This document shows, one piece after another, positions 27,100-34,528 of a stretch of 53,274 nucleotides of DNA; the stretch's first letter is position 1; each line of letters opens with the position of its first letter. The stretch covers positions 1-53,274 of the forward strand of contig JAOMCX010000009.1 of assembly GCA_028345195.1 (NCBI GenBank), read 5' to 3'. Below the pieces are notes generated by a model, which saw nothing but the letters and a program-made list of their open reading frames with translations, was not told where the DNA came from and ran no database searches. The position numbers and the translations under genes were made by a program. Origin of the DNA: Candidatus Nitrosopelagicus sp. GTDB taxonomy: Archaea; Thermoproteota; Nitrososphaeria; Nitrososphaerales; Nitrosopumilaceae.

Positions 27100-27182
27100 C
27101 GTATTCGATCTGCATTTACTCTAAATATAGTATGCGAAAAAAACAGGCACATCCTCGAAATTCTTAATTTAAGTATGGAATA

Positions 27183-27407
27183 ATGTATTTTATGTTCTGT
27201 CAAAAATGTGGCATAAAAATAGCCGAACATGGTGATTATTGCTCATCGTGTAATACACCATCAAAAAAGACTCTTTCCTGGTGGAATAGGATATCATTAC
27301 CAAAAAAAATTGTACTATGTTTTGGTATAGGATTTGTCGCATTTCAGGCACTAAATTTTGTTATTGCATATTTTATGGAATTAACAGACAGCATTAGTGG
27401 TGCCTGA
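27183..27407 (+). CDS. zinc-ribbon plus membrane helix protein
   Basis: A 74-aa protein. A zinc ribbon uses C6/C9 and C20/C23 (FCQKCGIKIAEHGDYCSSC) and a single membrane helix spans ~42-64. An internal Met at 27192 would start exactly at MFCQKCG, as in many zinc-ribbon membrane proteins, and is an equally good start. The function of the family is unknown. Confidence 0.7.
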   Translation: MYFMFCQKCGIKIAEHGDYCSSCNTPSKKTLSWWNRISLPKKIVLCFGIGFVAFQALNFVIAYFMELTDSISGA

Positions 27408-27439
27408 TTTAAAACTAAAATATGGTAATTGACCTATTC

Positions 27440-27540
27440 TGATTACTGTCTTCGTCAGTAGCGGTCTATGATTAGGCCGTTGTGGTTACGGAGATGGTGA
27501 GTAGCTTTGAAAAAGGTGAAAGCCGTTTCCATCTTTAAAT
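27440..27540 (+). ncRNA. candidate structured RNA with three consecutive hairpins
   Basis: A 155-bp gap holds three stems in a row. TACTG (27444-27448) pairs with CAGTA (27456-27460) over a TCTTCGT loop. CGGTCT (27462-27467) pairs with AGGCCG (27474-27479) over ATGATT. AGATGG (27492-27497) pairs with CCATCT (27529-27534), with GCTTT/AAAGC inside. Local GC is clearly above the flanks, as expected for RNA genes in AT-rich genomes. TTTAAAACTAAAATAT upstream may be the promoter. It is no family I can name; a 5' leader of the next gene is the alternative. Confidence 0.38.
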
Positions 27541-27562
27541 TATTTGGTTTACAGAATAAATT

Positions 27563-28102
27563 ATGATGAAAATTTTTCTCATATTCATAATTGCAGCAAT
27601 TACAATAGTTGGTGTTGAAAATGCATTTTCAACTCACATTTCGCAACCAATCTTTACCATTGATGAAAATTTTGTATATTCAGTTGGTGATGATTTAGCA
27701 ATAACCGGCTGGGTTGAGTATGATGATGCATCAACTTCAGATGTTTTACTAAGTGTAAAAATATCAAATCCAAATGGAACTGTCATCTCTGATTTCTTTT
27801 TGACTAGTGACTCTAATGGAATGTTTGAGTTTCCATTTGAGCTGTCTAATGATGATACATCTGGTGATTATCTAGTGAACATAATGAGTATGTGCAGAGA
27901 GATACATCGAGATATTTGTACACACAAGACTGCAGAAACTACCATCAGTGTAATAGGAGAAGAAAGTAAGATTCCTGACTGGGTTAGAAACATCTTTGTT
28001 TGGTATGCTGATGATAGCATTTCAGAAAAAGAGCTGTTACAAGCATTACAATATCTGATAAAGGAAAAGATTATCCTAGTTGATGACGTTACTAACACAT
28101 GA
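27563..28102 (+). CDS. exported beta-sandwich protein of unknown function
   Basis: A 179-aa protein with a signal peptide (1-22, ending VENAFS). An Ig-like or MG2-like beta domain follows (FVYSVGDDLAITGWVEYDD, VLLSVKISNPNGTVISDFFL, GDYLVNIMS), with two Cys near ICTHK/MCRE. The C-terminal ~45 residues (IPDWVRNIFVWYADDSISE) form the short helical motif common at the ends of thaumarchaeal secreted proteins. It heads a three-gene operon with two microproteins and overlaps the next gene by 4 nt. Confidence 0.65.
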   Translation: MMKIFLIFIIAAITIVGVENAFSTHISQPIFTIDENFVYSVGDDLAITGWVEYDDASTSDVLLSVKISNPNGTVISDFFLTSDSNGMFEFPFELSNDDTSGDYLVNIMSMCREIHRDICTHKTAETTISVIGEESKIPDWVRNIFVWYADDSISEKELLQALQYLIKEKIILVDDVTNT

Positions 28103-28215
28103 GTAAATACATGAAAATGGAGTGTCCAAAATGTGGACGCAAGCTAAAAGATCATTCTAGAAGTGAATTAGCAAAATGCTCATTGAAAAACTGGACCTCG
28201 GGCTGGAAAAAATAA
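28099..28215 (+). CDS. zinc-knuckle microprotein (38 aa)
   Basis: A 38-aa protein (MSKYMKMECPKCGRKLKD) with C9, C12 and C27 as possible metal ligands and a Trp-rich end (NWTSGWKK). It overlaps the preceding exported protein by 4 nt and the next gene by one base (TAATG), so it reads as the middle gene of a coupled trio. The overlaps at both ends are the main evidence that it is real. Confidence 0.6.
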   Translation: MSKYMKMECPKCGRKLKDHSRSELAKCSLKNWTSGWKK

Positions 28216-28316
28216 TGTCTGAAGATGAAGAAAACAAAATTGTTAATCTTCGTGGAATTGCAATAATCTCAATGTTTGTTACTATTTGCGTAATTTTGTA
28301 CATTCAAACTAGTTAG
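28215..28316 (+). CDS. single-helix membrane microprotein (33 aa)
   Basis: A 33-aa protein: an acidic head MSEDEENKIVN followed by one membrane helix (GIAIISMFVTICVILYI). Its start overlaps the previous stop by one base. The head-in topology and tiny size fit a membrane-complex accessory peptide. Two strong stem-loops follow 12 nt after the stop. Confidence 0.6.
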   Translation: MSEDEENKIVNLRGIAIISMFVTICVILYIQTS

Positions 28317-28328
28317 TAAAATAATAGT

Positions 28329-28380
28329 GTGGAAGAGAAACTGAAAATTTCTCTCCCACCCATGAACTGCGTGTTCATGG
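28329..28380 (+). other. tandem stem-loops after the microprotein operon
   Basis: Stem 1: 28329-28340 pairs with 28348-28359 (12 bp, one mismatch; arms GTGGAAGAGAAA and TTTCTCTCCCAC, loop CTGAAAA). Stem 2 follows with no gap: CCATGAAC (28360-28367) and GTTCATGG (28373-28380), perfect over a TGCGT loop. No T-run follows, so this is not a classical terminator. It may protect the 3' end of the upstream mRNA or belong to a small RNA. Confidence 0.45.
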
Positions 28381-28446
28381 AATCAACGATTGTGCTAGTA
28401 TGGTCAGTGATAAAAACCTAAATCTCACGATGACCTATACGATCCC

Positions 28447-28839
28447 ATGAAATATGATGCAACCATGAAACGAATAATGGACTCTGATCCAAACATAAGA
28501 AACTGCATTGTAGCTGATAGTGAAGGAGAAATCAAGGCAGTAATGCATAGAGCTGGAATCCGTAACTATCTTAGTGATGAAGAAACATCTGAATCACTAA
28601 AACGTGCAGCAACTTCATGGAAGGCACGAAAACAACTATCCCCAAAGATTGGTCAAGGACAATATGCTGTTGCAGCATTTGAAAAACTAACAAGAATGAC
28701 TTTTCCTGCAGGAAAAAATCATTTAGTATTTGTTAGCATGGCCTCAAATCCGGTAAGGGATGACTATCATCAAGGTGGAAGAGAAGATGTTGTTGAACAT
28801 GTCTTGAATATCCTTAGCGGTGATCCTACAAAAAACTAA
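28447..28839 (+). CDS. conserved thaumarchaeal protein, possibly Roadblock/LC7-like
   Basis: A 130-aa soluble protein. The alternation of helix (YDATMKRIMDSDPNIRNC), strand (IVADSEGEIKAVMHR), helix and two strands (HLVFVSMASNP) resembles a Roadblock/LC7 or profilin-like fold, but no diagnostic motif is present. A TATA box precedes it (ATAAAAAC, ~28411). It is transcribed alone. The fold guess is weak. Confidence 0.55.
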   Translation: MKYDATMKRIMDSDPNIRNCIVADSEGEIKAVMHRAGIRNYLSDEETSESLKRAATSWKARKQLSPKIGQGQYAVAAFEKLTRMTFPAGKNHLVFVSMASNPVRDDYHQGGREDVVEHVLNILSGDPTKN

Positions 28840-28879
28840 ACATCAGAGATTACAATATTGGATATTTCTCTAGACTTCT

Positions 28880-29065
28880 CTATGCCCATTTTTCCAAATT
28901 ACTATCAAAGATAGTTCTCTTGTGAACTTTACGTAGATTCATTTTTGTTTTGTATTTTAGAACACAGGATGCACAAATTTTGTGTGGTTTTAGACAATGG
29001 TTACAATGAAAGGATTTTGATGCATGTTTCTTTTTACAAAACTCACAAATTGACGAATCAATCAT
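28880..29065 (-). CDS. Cys-rich zinc-finger small protein (61 aa)
   Basis: A 61-aa protein with three CxxC pairs (C7/C10, C21/C24, C31/C34) and interspersed His (H14, H20, H28), enough ligands for two zinc ions in a cross-brace or B-box-like arrangement. A basic tail (KYKTKMNLRKVHKR) may bind nucleic acid. The ATG is at 29065. Confidence 0.65.
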   Translation of the reverse strand: MIDSSICEFCKKKHASKSFHCNHCLKPHKICASCVLKYKTKMNLRKVHKRTIFDSNLEKWA

Positions 29066-29283
29066 TTGCTATTTTACATTTAGATTTTATTAAAAAACAG
29101 ATGATGATTATTCAAACTTATTCTATATATGAAAAATAGAGAAAAAGACAGGATATTTCTTTGAAATAATCGACTTTGAGATGCTCATATATAACAAAAC
29201 TTGAAAATTGTCAAAAAATTAAACCTCTAAGATAACTTTCTCTCATAATTTTATTTCAAATACTCTGGATGATGTGGTATATC

Positions 29284-29454
29284 ATGGTAGAAGCATATGA
29301 TGTGAAGGCCAGAAAGAAAGTAGAGATCAAGGATCCTAAAGTCGTTCAACTAAAGAACGGACGTTATGCGATTAAAGGAACATCTCCTGATACAGGTATC
29401 ACAGTTATGAGAATATGTGGTTCAGATAAAGCTAAAGCAGAAGCCCTAATCTAG
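29284..29454 (+). CDS. DUF5679-like protein lacking its zinc cysteines
   Basis: A 56-aa protein from ATG 29284 (a further in-frame ATG at 29269 is less likely). The fold sequence EAYDVKARKKVEIKDP, LKNGRYAIKG and SPDTGITVMRI matches the small zinc-ribbon family DUF5679, whose usual YCxxC and TCPxCG cysteines are all replaced (D and A, then S and T). The rest of the domain is conserved, so this is a real homolog that has lost metal binding. Confidence 0.65.
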   Translation: MVEAYDVKARKKVEIKDPKVVQLKNGRYAIKGTSPDTGITVMRICGSDKAKAEALI

Positions 29455-29461
29455 AACCTTT

Positions 29462-29490
29462 AACAAAAATGCGGCCCCTTTTGTTTTTCT
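29462..29490 (+). terminator. stem-loop terminator after the DUF5679-like gene
   Basis: AACAAAA (29462-29468) pairs with TTTTGTT (29479-29485) over a GC-rich loop and is followed by more T (TTTCT). It begins 8 nt after the preceding stop codon. Orientation and spacing fit transcription termination. Confidence 0.5.
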
Positions 29491-29646
29491 AAATTTTTAA
29501 CAAGCTTTTGCTATAAACTATTTTTAAAAAATGTGAGCAGAGACAGTAGTTTCAGTTCTTTTACAAGAAAATTACTAAAGCTCTTCCATCATTGTGTATG
29601 AACAGTTTGGTTATAGGTATTTCAAATGAAGATTATTTAGCTAGGA

Positions 29647-29871
29647 GTGAAATGTACATTCATGCAAGAAGATTCTGCTAATGACTTGAAGGTTTTACAA
29701 GAATGGTTTGAGACTAATCGTATTCGAGAGACAGGGATAGTTGAGAATGTACAAAAACAGCCAGCCTCGCCTGAGAGAGACGAGATGTTGGAAATTTGTA
29801 AGGGCAATATAGAAGAATTTTCTATGATGATTCAGTTAGTTGCATCAATAATTGAAAGAGAAAAAGAGTAG
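29647..29871 (+). CDS. conserved hypothetical protein (74 aa)
   Basis: A 74-aa helical protein with a GTG start at 29647 (MKCTFMQEDSAND); an ATG at 29662 is possible. It consists of two acidic amphipathic helices. No domain recognised. It lies just outside the left edge of the accessory island and converges with the receiver-domain gene. Confidence 0.5.
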   Translation: MKCTFMQEDSANDLKVLQEWFETNRIRETGIVENVQKQPASPERDEMLEICKGNIEEFSMMIQLVASIIEREKE

Positions 29872-29895
29872 ATTCTGGTAGAGCAATAGTTTAGA

Positions 29896-30516
29896 TTAAT
29901 TCAACTTGAAAAATCTTACAATAATTTTTTCATAGGCGTCCCATTCTACATCATCTATACTTCTGTCTTCCAAAAAATTAATAATTTTTTCTGCCGTCGT
30001 TTTTCCTTTTAGCAACTGACCTAAACCTAACGTTGCCAACTCTGGCATGTCGCTAAGATCAACTTCATCTTGAAAACGTCCCTCGTTTCTAAGCCTTTGT
30101 TTCATGTATTGTAATGAAACTAAATGGCCAGGTTCATTTGCCGCCTTTATTGCAGCTCTGACAAGTTTCCCCAACCAAGATTCACTACGTGCAATGTAAT
30201 CAAAATACAACTCATTTTGTTGTTTTGCAATATTCTCTACACTAACAACTGAAGAATACACTATTACCGGAACACGGAAAATTCTATTCCTCTTTCTGAT
30301 TCTCTCCACTATTTTATATCCTGGATCAGGTGAATCACGAATGCTTACATCAGTAACTATTACTCTAAATCTATCCGGTTCGATTTTTTCATTAAATTCT
30401 TTTTCATTAGAAACCCATGTAACCTTAAAATCTCCGTCATCTTCTAGTGCATCAATTACCAAGTCTGCATTGTCTTCATCGTCGTCAAAGAGAAGAAGTT
30501 CTGGTTTTTCACTCAT
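29896..30516 (-). CDS. receiver-domain (REC) response regulator-like protein
   Basis: A 206-aa protein. Residues 5-115 form a REC domain: acidic pocket FDDDEDN (D11-D13), phospho-acceptor D56 in IVTDVSI, and Ser in VIVYSS (88-89). The usual Lys is replaced near 109-110 (IARSES), which may alter phosphorylation kinetics. The C-terminal ~90 residues are helical with no DNA-binding motif recognised. It is the last gene of the island operon, overlapping the histidine kinase fusion by 8 nt, so it is the obvious phosphotransfer partner. Confidence 0.75.
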   Translation of the reverse strand: MSEKPELLLFDDDEDNADLVIDALEDDGDFKVTWVSNEKEFNEKIEPDRFRVIVTDVSIRDSPDPGYKIVERIRKRNRIFRVPVIVYSSVVSVENIAKQQNELYFDYIARSESWLGKLVRAAIKAANEPGHLVSLQYMKQRLRNEGRFQDEVDLSDMPELATLGLGQLLKGKTTAEKIINFLEDRSIDDVEWDAYEKIIVRFFKLN

Positions 30517-32755
30517 CTTTCAACAAATCCTTATTGAGATTCTCCAAAGGAATTCTTATCAAAAACATAGTCTCGCCTTTTCCAGGATTTGTAACTTCTT
30601 CTATACTATTTTCAATCTTAGCCTCTCCGCCATAATCTTCTTTGACGATTTCTCTGATGAGAGTTGCACCCATTCCGGTTCCTGACTTTTCTGCACCCTT
30701 GTATGTTGTCCAGAGTGGATCAAATATACGCTCAAAGTTATGCTCGTTTATTCCATGTCCGTTGTCGTAGAATCGAATTGTAAGATGGCTTGATGATGCT
30801 TCAAACATAATTTTGATTATCTTTTGTGCGCGTGGAACTTCTGTCAAAGCCCTGAACGAATTAGAAAACAGGTTTATTATTACTGATTCAAATGATGCTT
30901 GGTTCATCCATATGTTTTTCTCACAGCCAGGTTCAATGACATGTTCAAACTTTATTCCATGTTTACTCATCAAATCTCCAAATCCGTATTCAATTTTTTT
31001 GATAGTTTCTTCAATGTCCATTTCTTCGCGCTTCTTTGACGATCCCTTTGCACCTTTGAACAGTGCTGCGAATTCCCTGATATACGAGTTCAGCGAGCGG
31101 ACAATCTCAATATCTTTAGATGATTTTGTAAGATAGTCAAGCTTCTTCAAATCCTCATACTCGTCCCATTTTTCTATTAATTTGTTAATCCTCGCATCAA
31201 CCCTTGACATAGGTGTTGTAAACTCGTGGTGGAATGTTAATGCAGAAATTCCAAGTGATGACAGATTTCTATACATTTCCAAGTTTGATGCGAGTTCCTC
31301 AACTTCCTCCTCCTGCTGCTCATCCTGGAGTTTTGTATTGTGCTCAATTTCTTTTAGCTTTTTTGCTATTCCTTTCTTTTGTTCCATGTATGCGGGACTT
31401 GGGTCCTTGACATCTAATTTTTCAATAAAGTCCATGACCTGTTTTACATCAGATCTTACTGCTGCGCCAGCATTTACCTTCTTAGTTTCTTCTTTTTTCT
31501 TTTCCTTTTTTGCCTCTATGTAATTTTCAAGTTGCTCAATCACGCCCAAAACAAAGTTGTTTTTCAAAATGTAAAAGTCAAGATTTTCCTCCACTCTTTC
31601 CCTAGTGGTGGTCTCTCTGATTCCTGGATTCCCATCTTTGGAAATTGTTACGAATCCAATTGTCTGTTCATTTCGTATATGACTTCCCCTACGTCCCTCG
31701 TATCTTGGGCCAAGTCCTACCCAGTCGTTTCCTTTGCTTCCATACGGCATGACTCTGACATTGTCATTGTAGATCTTTATTCCTGCATTGTTTTTTAACT
31801 GATCATGTAGGGTTTTACTATCTCTAACTTTGGTAGGTGCCCATTCAGAAGATTTTTCCTTGTAATGGAATAATCTAATCTCCGCATCTCCAATCTCGTG
31901 TGGATTTCCAAGTGCAATTTTTCCTCTTCCTTGAATTTTTTGATTGATTGGATCGGCTTGCTTTCTTGTATCATCTTCAGGTTCTTTTGAATAAATTGTG
32001 TACGTGATAAGAGAGCCTCGTAGTCTTGCTCGAATCTCCCAAGGTGCATATTTTTCTACTGTACTTTCTATATCTGCATTTGGCGCCTCGAATCCATGAG
32101 ATTCAATTTCTATATTGAATGCGTGTTCGTCTCTCTTTGAGATAAACTTTGGTGGTAGAAGATTTCCTAATTTACTATGTACTTCTTCTATCTCTTCTTT
32201 TTTCCATTTGTGCTTAAGATCTGTAATTTCCAGGACGATTCCGTGTTTCTTGTCCTCTCTTTTTGAAAATCCAAGTTCATTTGGAATATCTGTAAGATTT
32301 TCTCCTGTTTGGTAATCGTTCCAGTTAATGTTCAAAGTTAGATTATCATCTGGACGGTCACTCTGTCTTCCTTTCCACATCATAGGCGATGACTTTAGAG
32401 TAATTTTGTTTCCAAGCTTCTGGCACGCAAAGTGCCCCATGCCCTTTGCTCCTGAAACACGTCTCTTGAAAAATCTAGAGATAGTTTCCTCCTCCTTGCT
32501 CTTTGTTCCTATTCTCATCCACTTGTCTCTTATGTCTTCAAATGTCATTCCAAATCCGTCATCTTCTATTACAATCTTTTTGACATCAAGAAAATTCTCT
32601 AATGACACATCTGCGTAAAAGTGAACCTTGCAGTTTAATGCGTCTGCATCATGAGAGTTTTTCACTAACTCGATAAGTGCTTGAACTGGTGAAGAAACGG
32701 ATTGTTCACCAATGTTCTTCAGATGTTTTGCATCTACTGTATGTTTAATCTTCAT
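30509..32755 (-). CDS. MORC-type GHKL ATPase fused to a histidine kinase (paraMORC-like)
   Basis: A 748-aa protein with two ATPases. The N-terminal MORC/MutL-type GHKL domain has ELVKNSHDAD (29-38), DDGFGM (65-70) and GAKGMGHFA (102-110), followed by an S5-like domain with VRVMPYG and NDWVGLG (333-350). A coiled coil (~405-495) leads to a dimerisation helix with HHEFTTP, placing the phospho-accepting His at H510, then a histidine-kinase ATPase: N628/N632, DNGHG (664-668), GTGMG (692-696). All catalytic motifs look intact. The layout recalls the paraMORC group linked to restriction-modification loci. No membrane segment, so it senses an internal signal. Confidence 0.8.
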   Translation of the reverse strand: MKIKHTVDAKHLKNIGEQSVSSPVQALIELVKNSHDADALNCKVHFYADVSLENFLDVKKIVIEDDGFGMTFEDIRDKWMRIGTKSKEEETISRFFKRRVSGAKGMGHFACQKLGNKITLKSSPMMWKGRQSDRPDDNLTLNINWNDYQTGENLTDIPNELGFSKREDKKHGIVLEITDLKHKWKKEEIEEVHSKLGNLLPPKFISKRDEHAFNIEIESHGFEAPNADIESTVEKYAPWEIRARLRGSLITYTIYSKEPEDDTRKQADPINQKIQGRGKIALGNPHEIGDAEIRLFHYKEKSSEWAPTKVRDSKTLHDQLKNNAGIKIYNDNVRVMPYGSKGNDWVGLGPRYEGRRGSHIRNEQTIGFVTISKDGNPGIRETTTRERVEENLDFYILKNNFVLGVIEQLENYIEAKKEKKKEETKKVNAGAAVRSDVKQVMDFIEKLDVKDPSPAYMEQKKGIAKKLKEIEHNTKLQDEQQEEEVEELASNLEMYRNLSSLGISALTFHHEFTTPMSRVDARINKLIEKWDEYEDLKKLDYLTKSSKDIEIVRSLNSYIREFAALFKGAKGSSKKREEMDIEETIKKIEYGFGDLMSKHGIKFEHVIEPGCEKNIWMNQASFESVIINLFSNSFRALTEVPRAQKIIKIMFEASSSHLTIRFYDNGHGINEHNFERIFDPLWTTYKGAEKSGTGMGATLIREIVKEDYGGEAKIENSIEEVTNPGKGETMFLIRIPLENLNKDLLKDE

Positions 32756-33362
32756 TCAAACTTCTCCTAGAATCTAGTTTTTGGCCACCAATTATTTCCA
32801 GTCTAATCAATTCCCTTCTAAGCATAAACTGATACTTTACTATTTCTCTAATTGCATAGTATGCAATTGTCGCAAACTGCGGCTTTACAATTAACACCAT
32901 TCTTCTTTCTTTAGTATATGTGGTCCATATCGTATCATTGAGCGCCTCTCTTGGAAATGCAGTTGTAACTAGCATTCCCCATTCCGACTTGTCTTGAGTT
33001 ATGTTCTTGTCAAGTTGTTCCAAAAACTCACTTGACCAGGTCTTTGTTCTTTTAACGCTGACTGAAATCTTACCAATTTCCATTCCCCCTTCTCTCACAA
33101 ATGCAAGTATGTCAGTTCCATGTCTTGCTGCCTCCTCCTCTGAAAAAGAGTCGTAAGGACAGCCTGCCTTGAGATGTGACAAAGTTACAACCTCCTGTGC
33201 AAATCCTACATCCGTTCCAAACAGTCTATTTCTGACTTCTTCTAGGAACCTTTCTATTTCCTTTAGTCGCTTGCCTGTATCTTCTTGCATAGACGAGAAC
33301 CTTTCCATTATTTCATATGTGGAAAATTGCTTTTCTTCTTGTTTTTGATTTGTTTTATTCAT
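32745..33362 (-). CDS. DUF2130-like PD-(D/E)XK-fold protein with altered active site
   Basis: About 205 aa from ATG 33362 (MNKTNQKQ; an ATG at 33377 is also in frame). A coiled coil (~15-45) precedes a nuclease-like core: HGTDILAFVREGGMEIGKIS, then KRTKTWSSEFLEQL, which aligns by eye with the DUF2130 pattern GxDI...ExKxTKxWS. The expected Glu of ExK is Ser here (S-V-K), while the Asp and Lys remain. It could be a binding-only domain or a nuclease with unusual metal ligation. It overlaps both neighbours (8 and 11 nt). Confidence 0.6.
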   Translation of the reverse strand: MNKTNQKQEEKQFSTYEIMERFSSMQEDTGKRLKEIERFLEEVRNRLFGTDVGFAQEVVTLSHLKAGCPYDSFSEEEAARHGTDILAFVREGGMEIGKISVSVKRTKTWSSEFLEQLDKNITQDKSEWGMLVTTAFPREALNDTIWTTYTKERRMVLIVKPQFATIAYYAIREIVKYQFMLRRELIRLEIIGGQKLDSRRSLNED

Positions 33363-34095
33363 TTTTTGTACCTGCATATTTTTTCATTTTTTCATTTATA
33401 ATATTGGAAAACTGACCAGTTTCACAGCTCAGTTTATTTTTCTCTGCATGCTCGTAGAACTCCCTGATGCATCTTGTCAGTTCGTTGACGTAGTTGATTG
33501 GTTCTTGTACACTTACTTGGGTCTCACCGTTTTCGCAGGAGACAATTGTAACAATCTGCTTAATCATTTCAGATGTCGTCTCTCTCCACATAAGCGAGTA
33601 TGCTGTCTCCTGGATGTAGTGGTTTAGTAAGATGTCCGGAGTCTTGCTTCTTGTTGCCGATTTGAAGTCAATTACAGAAAGAACTCCATCAAATGTTCCT
33701 ATGCAGTCGACCTGTCCTGCCATGCCAAATTTGTGACTGAACATCGGGGTCTCCATAACGCGTATGTCGTCTATTCTGTCTATCTCGCTCTTTACAAGAT
33801 TGAACAGACCCATTGCAAGAATTTTGTTCCGATGCTTTGAGATATCCATGTTGCTCAGATAGTCTGTGCATATCTCGTGAAATGCGGTTCCTCTTATTGC
33901 TCCCATCCTTGCCGCATAGCTTGCAACATTCTTTCCTACCCTCTCCTTCCAGCTCTCAAGCTTCTCATTACTCTGAATGGAAAGTATTGACGTGATTGAC
34001 GGATACATATTTCCATCTATCTGATAAAATCTAAATCCTGCCACCTGGCGCCTGTCAAGCTTTCTCAAACTGGCTGCGGGCATATGGCTAAACAT
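33355..34095 (-). CDS. PD-(D/E)XK exonuclease, MGME1/phage-exonuclease type
   Basis: A 246-aa nuclease. YPSITSILS and ESWKERVGKN (31-55) are the entry motif of the MGME1/phage exonuclease group. Active-site residues follow in order: H73 in RGTAFHE, E115, D130 in AGQVDCIG, D143-F-K145 (the DxK motif) and Q162 in YIQETAYS. All catalytic positions look present. This family digests single-stranded or frayed DNA ends. A copy of the island promoter element lies inside its 3' end. It overlaps the zinc protein upstream by 8 nt. Confidence 0.75.
   Translation of the reverse strand: MFSHMPAASLRKLDRRQVAGFRFYQIDGNMYPSITSILSIQSNEKLESWKERVGKNVASYAARMGAIRGTAFHEICTDYLSNMDISKHRNKILAMGLFNLVKSEIDRIDDIRVMETPMFSHKFGMAGQVDCIGTFDGVLSVIDFKSATRSKTPDILLNHYIQETAYSLMWRETTSEMIKQIVTIVSCENGETQVSVQEPINYVNELTRCIREFYEHAEKNKLSCETGQFSNIINEKMKKYAGTKNE
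33396..33435 (-). promoter_or_regulatory. island regulatory element, copy A (TATA plus operator)
   Basis: AAACTG-AC-CAGTTT followed by CACAGCTCAGTTT (33409-33435), one of three near-identical 27-bp copies. On the minus strand it is followed by the TATA-like AATATTATAA (33396-33405), about 38 nt before the ATG of the DUF2130-like gene. It lies inside the coding end of the exonuclease gene, so it would drive the downstream signalling genes separately. Confidence 0.65.
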
Positions 34096-34528
34096 CTCCG
34101 TCCCCCCTTACCACGCCTGAAATTCTTGCTGTAGTGCACCAAGACGACAGCCTCTCCCTGTCGCCCTCGCTCATCCTTTCAAAGAGCGCGTCCATTGCTG
34201 CCCTCGCTCGCATATCCTCCCCTGTGTTAATTTCTAAAAATGCGTTCTTTCTGTCTCCATTGGACGAAATGTTTGGCGTATGCTTTGAGAGTACCTCTTT
34301 TACGCTCTTTCTTTTTCTTCTAGAGTTTGATTTTTTCTTTTCCTCGACCTTTTCATTAACGTCTTCAGTAGAAAGGCTGATCGACATTTCTGGATGACAT
34401 GTCTCCATTTCCATCCAACAGCCTATACAGACATATTCAATTTCGCGAATTTCCCTGTTCATTTCAATGTTGTCTGTCTCCTCATTACAATAGATGCATT
34501 TTCCCAGTTTGATCTCTTTTTTCTTCAT
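34088..34528 (-). CDS. zinc-binding accessory protein of the island
   Basis: A 146-aa protein. The N-terminal zinc ribbon has C11/C14 (KCIYCNEE) and C34/C37 (VCIGCWME). A basic linker follows (KKKSNSRRKRKSVKEV), then a helical end. No named family. Its ATG overlaps the PIN gene stop by one base (TAATG) and its 3' end overlaps the exonuclease by 8 nt, suggesting a fixed stoichiometry with these nucleases. Confidence 0.6.
   Translation of the reverse strand: MKKKEIKLGKCIYCNEETDNIEMNREIREIEYVCIGCWMEMETCHPEMSISLSTEDVNEKVEEKKKSNSRRKRKSVKEVLSKHTPNISSNGDRKNAFLEINTGEDMRARAAMDALFERMSEGDRERLSSWCTTARISGVVRGDGDV

Noticed and set aside
29090-29170. Possible box C/D small RNA (ATGATGA at about 29101)
   Set aside because: No CTGA box D or internal C'/D' pair at the right distance; the match is one short motif in AT-rich sequence.
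30341-32618. Open frames on the plus strand opposite the kinase fusion
   Set aside because: Low-complexity Ser/Phe-rich translations that mirror the real gene; no start signals or domains.
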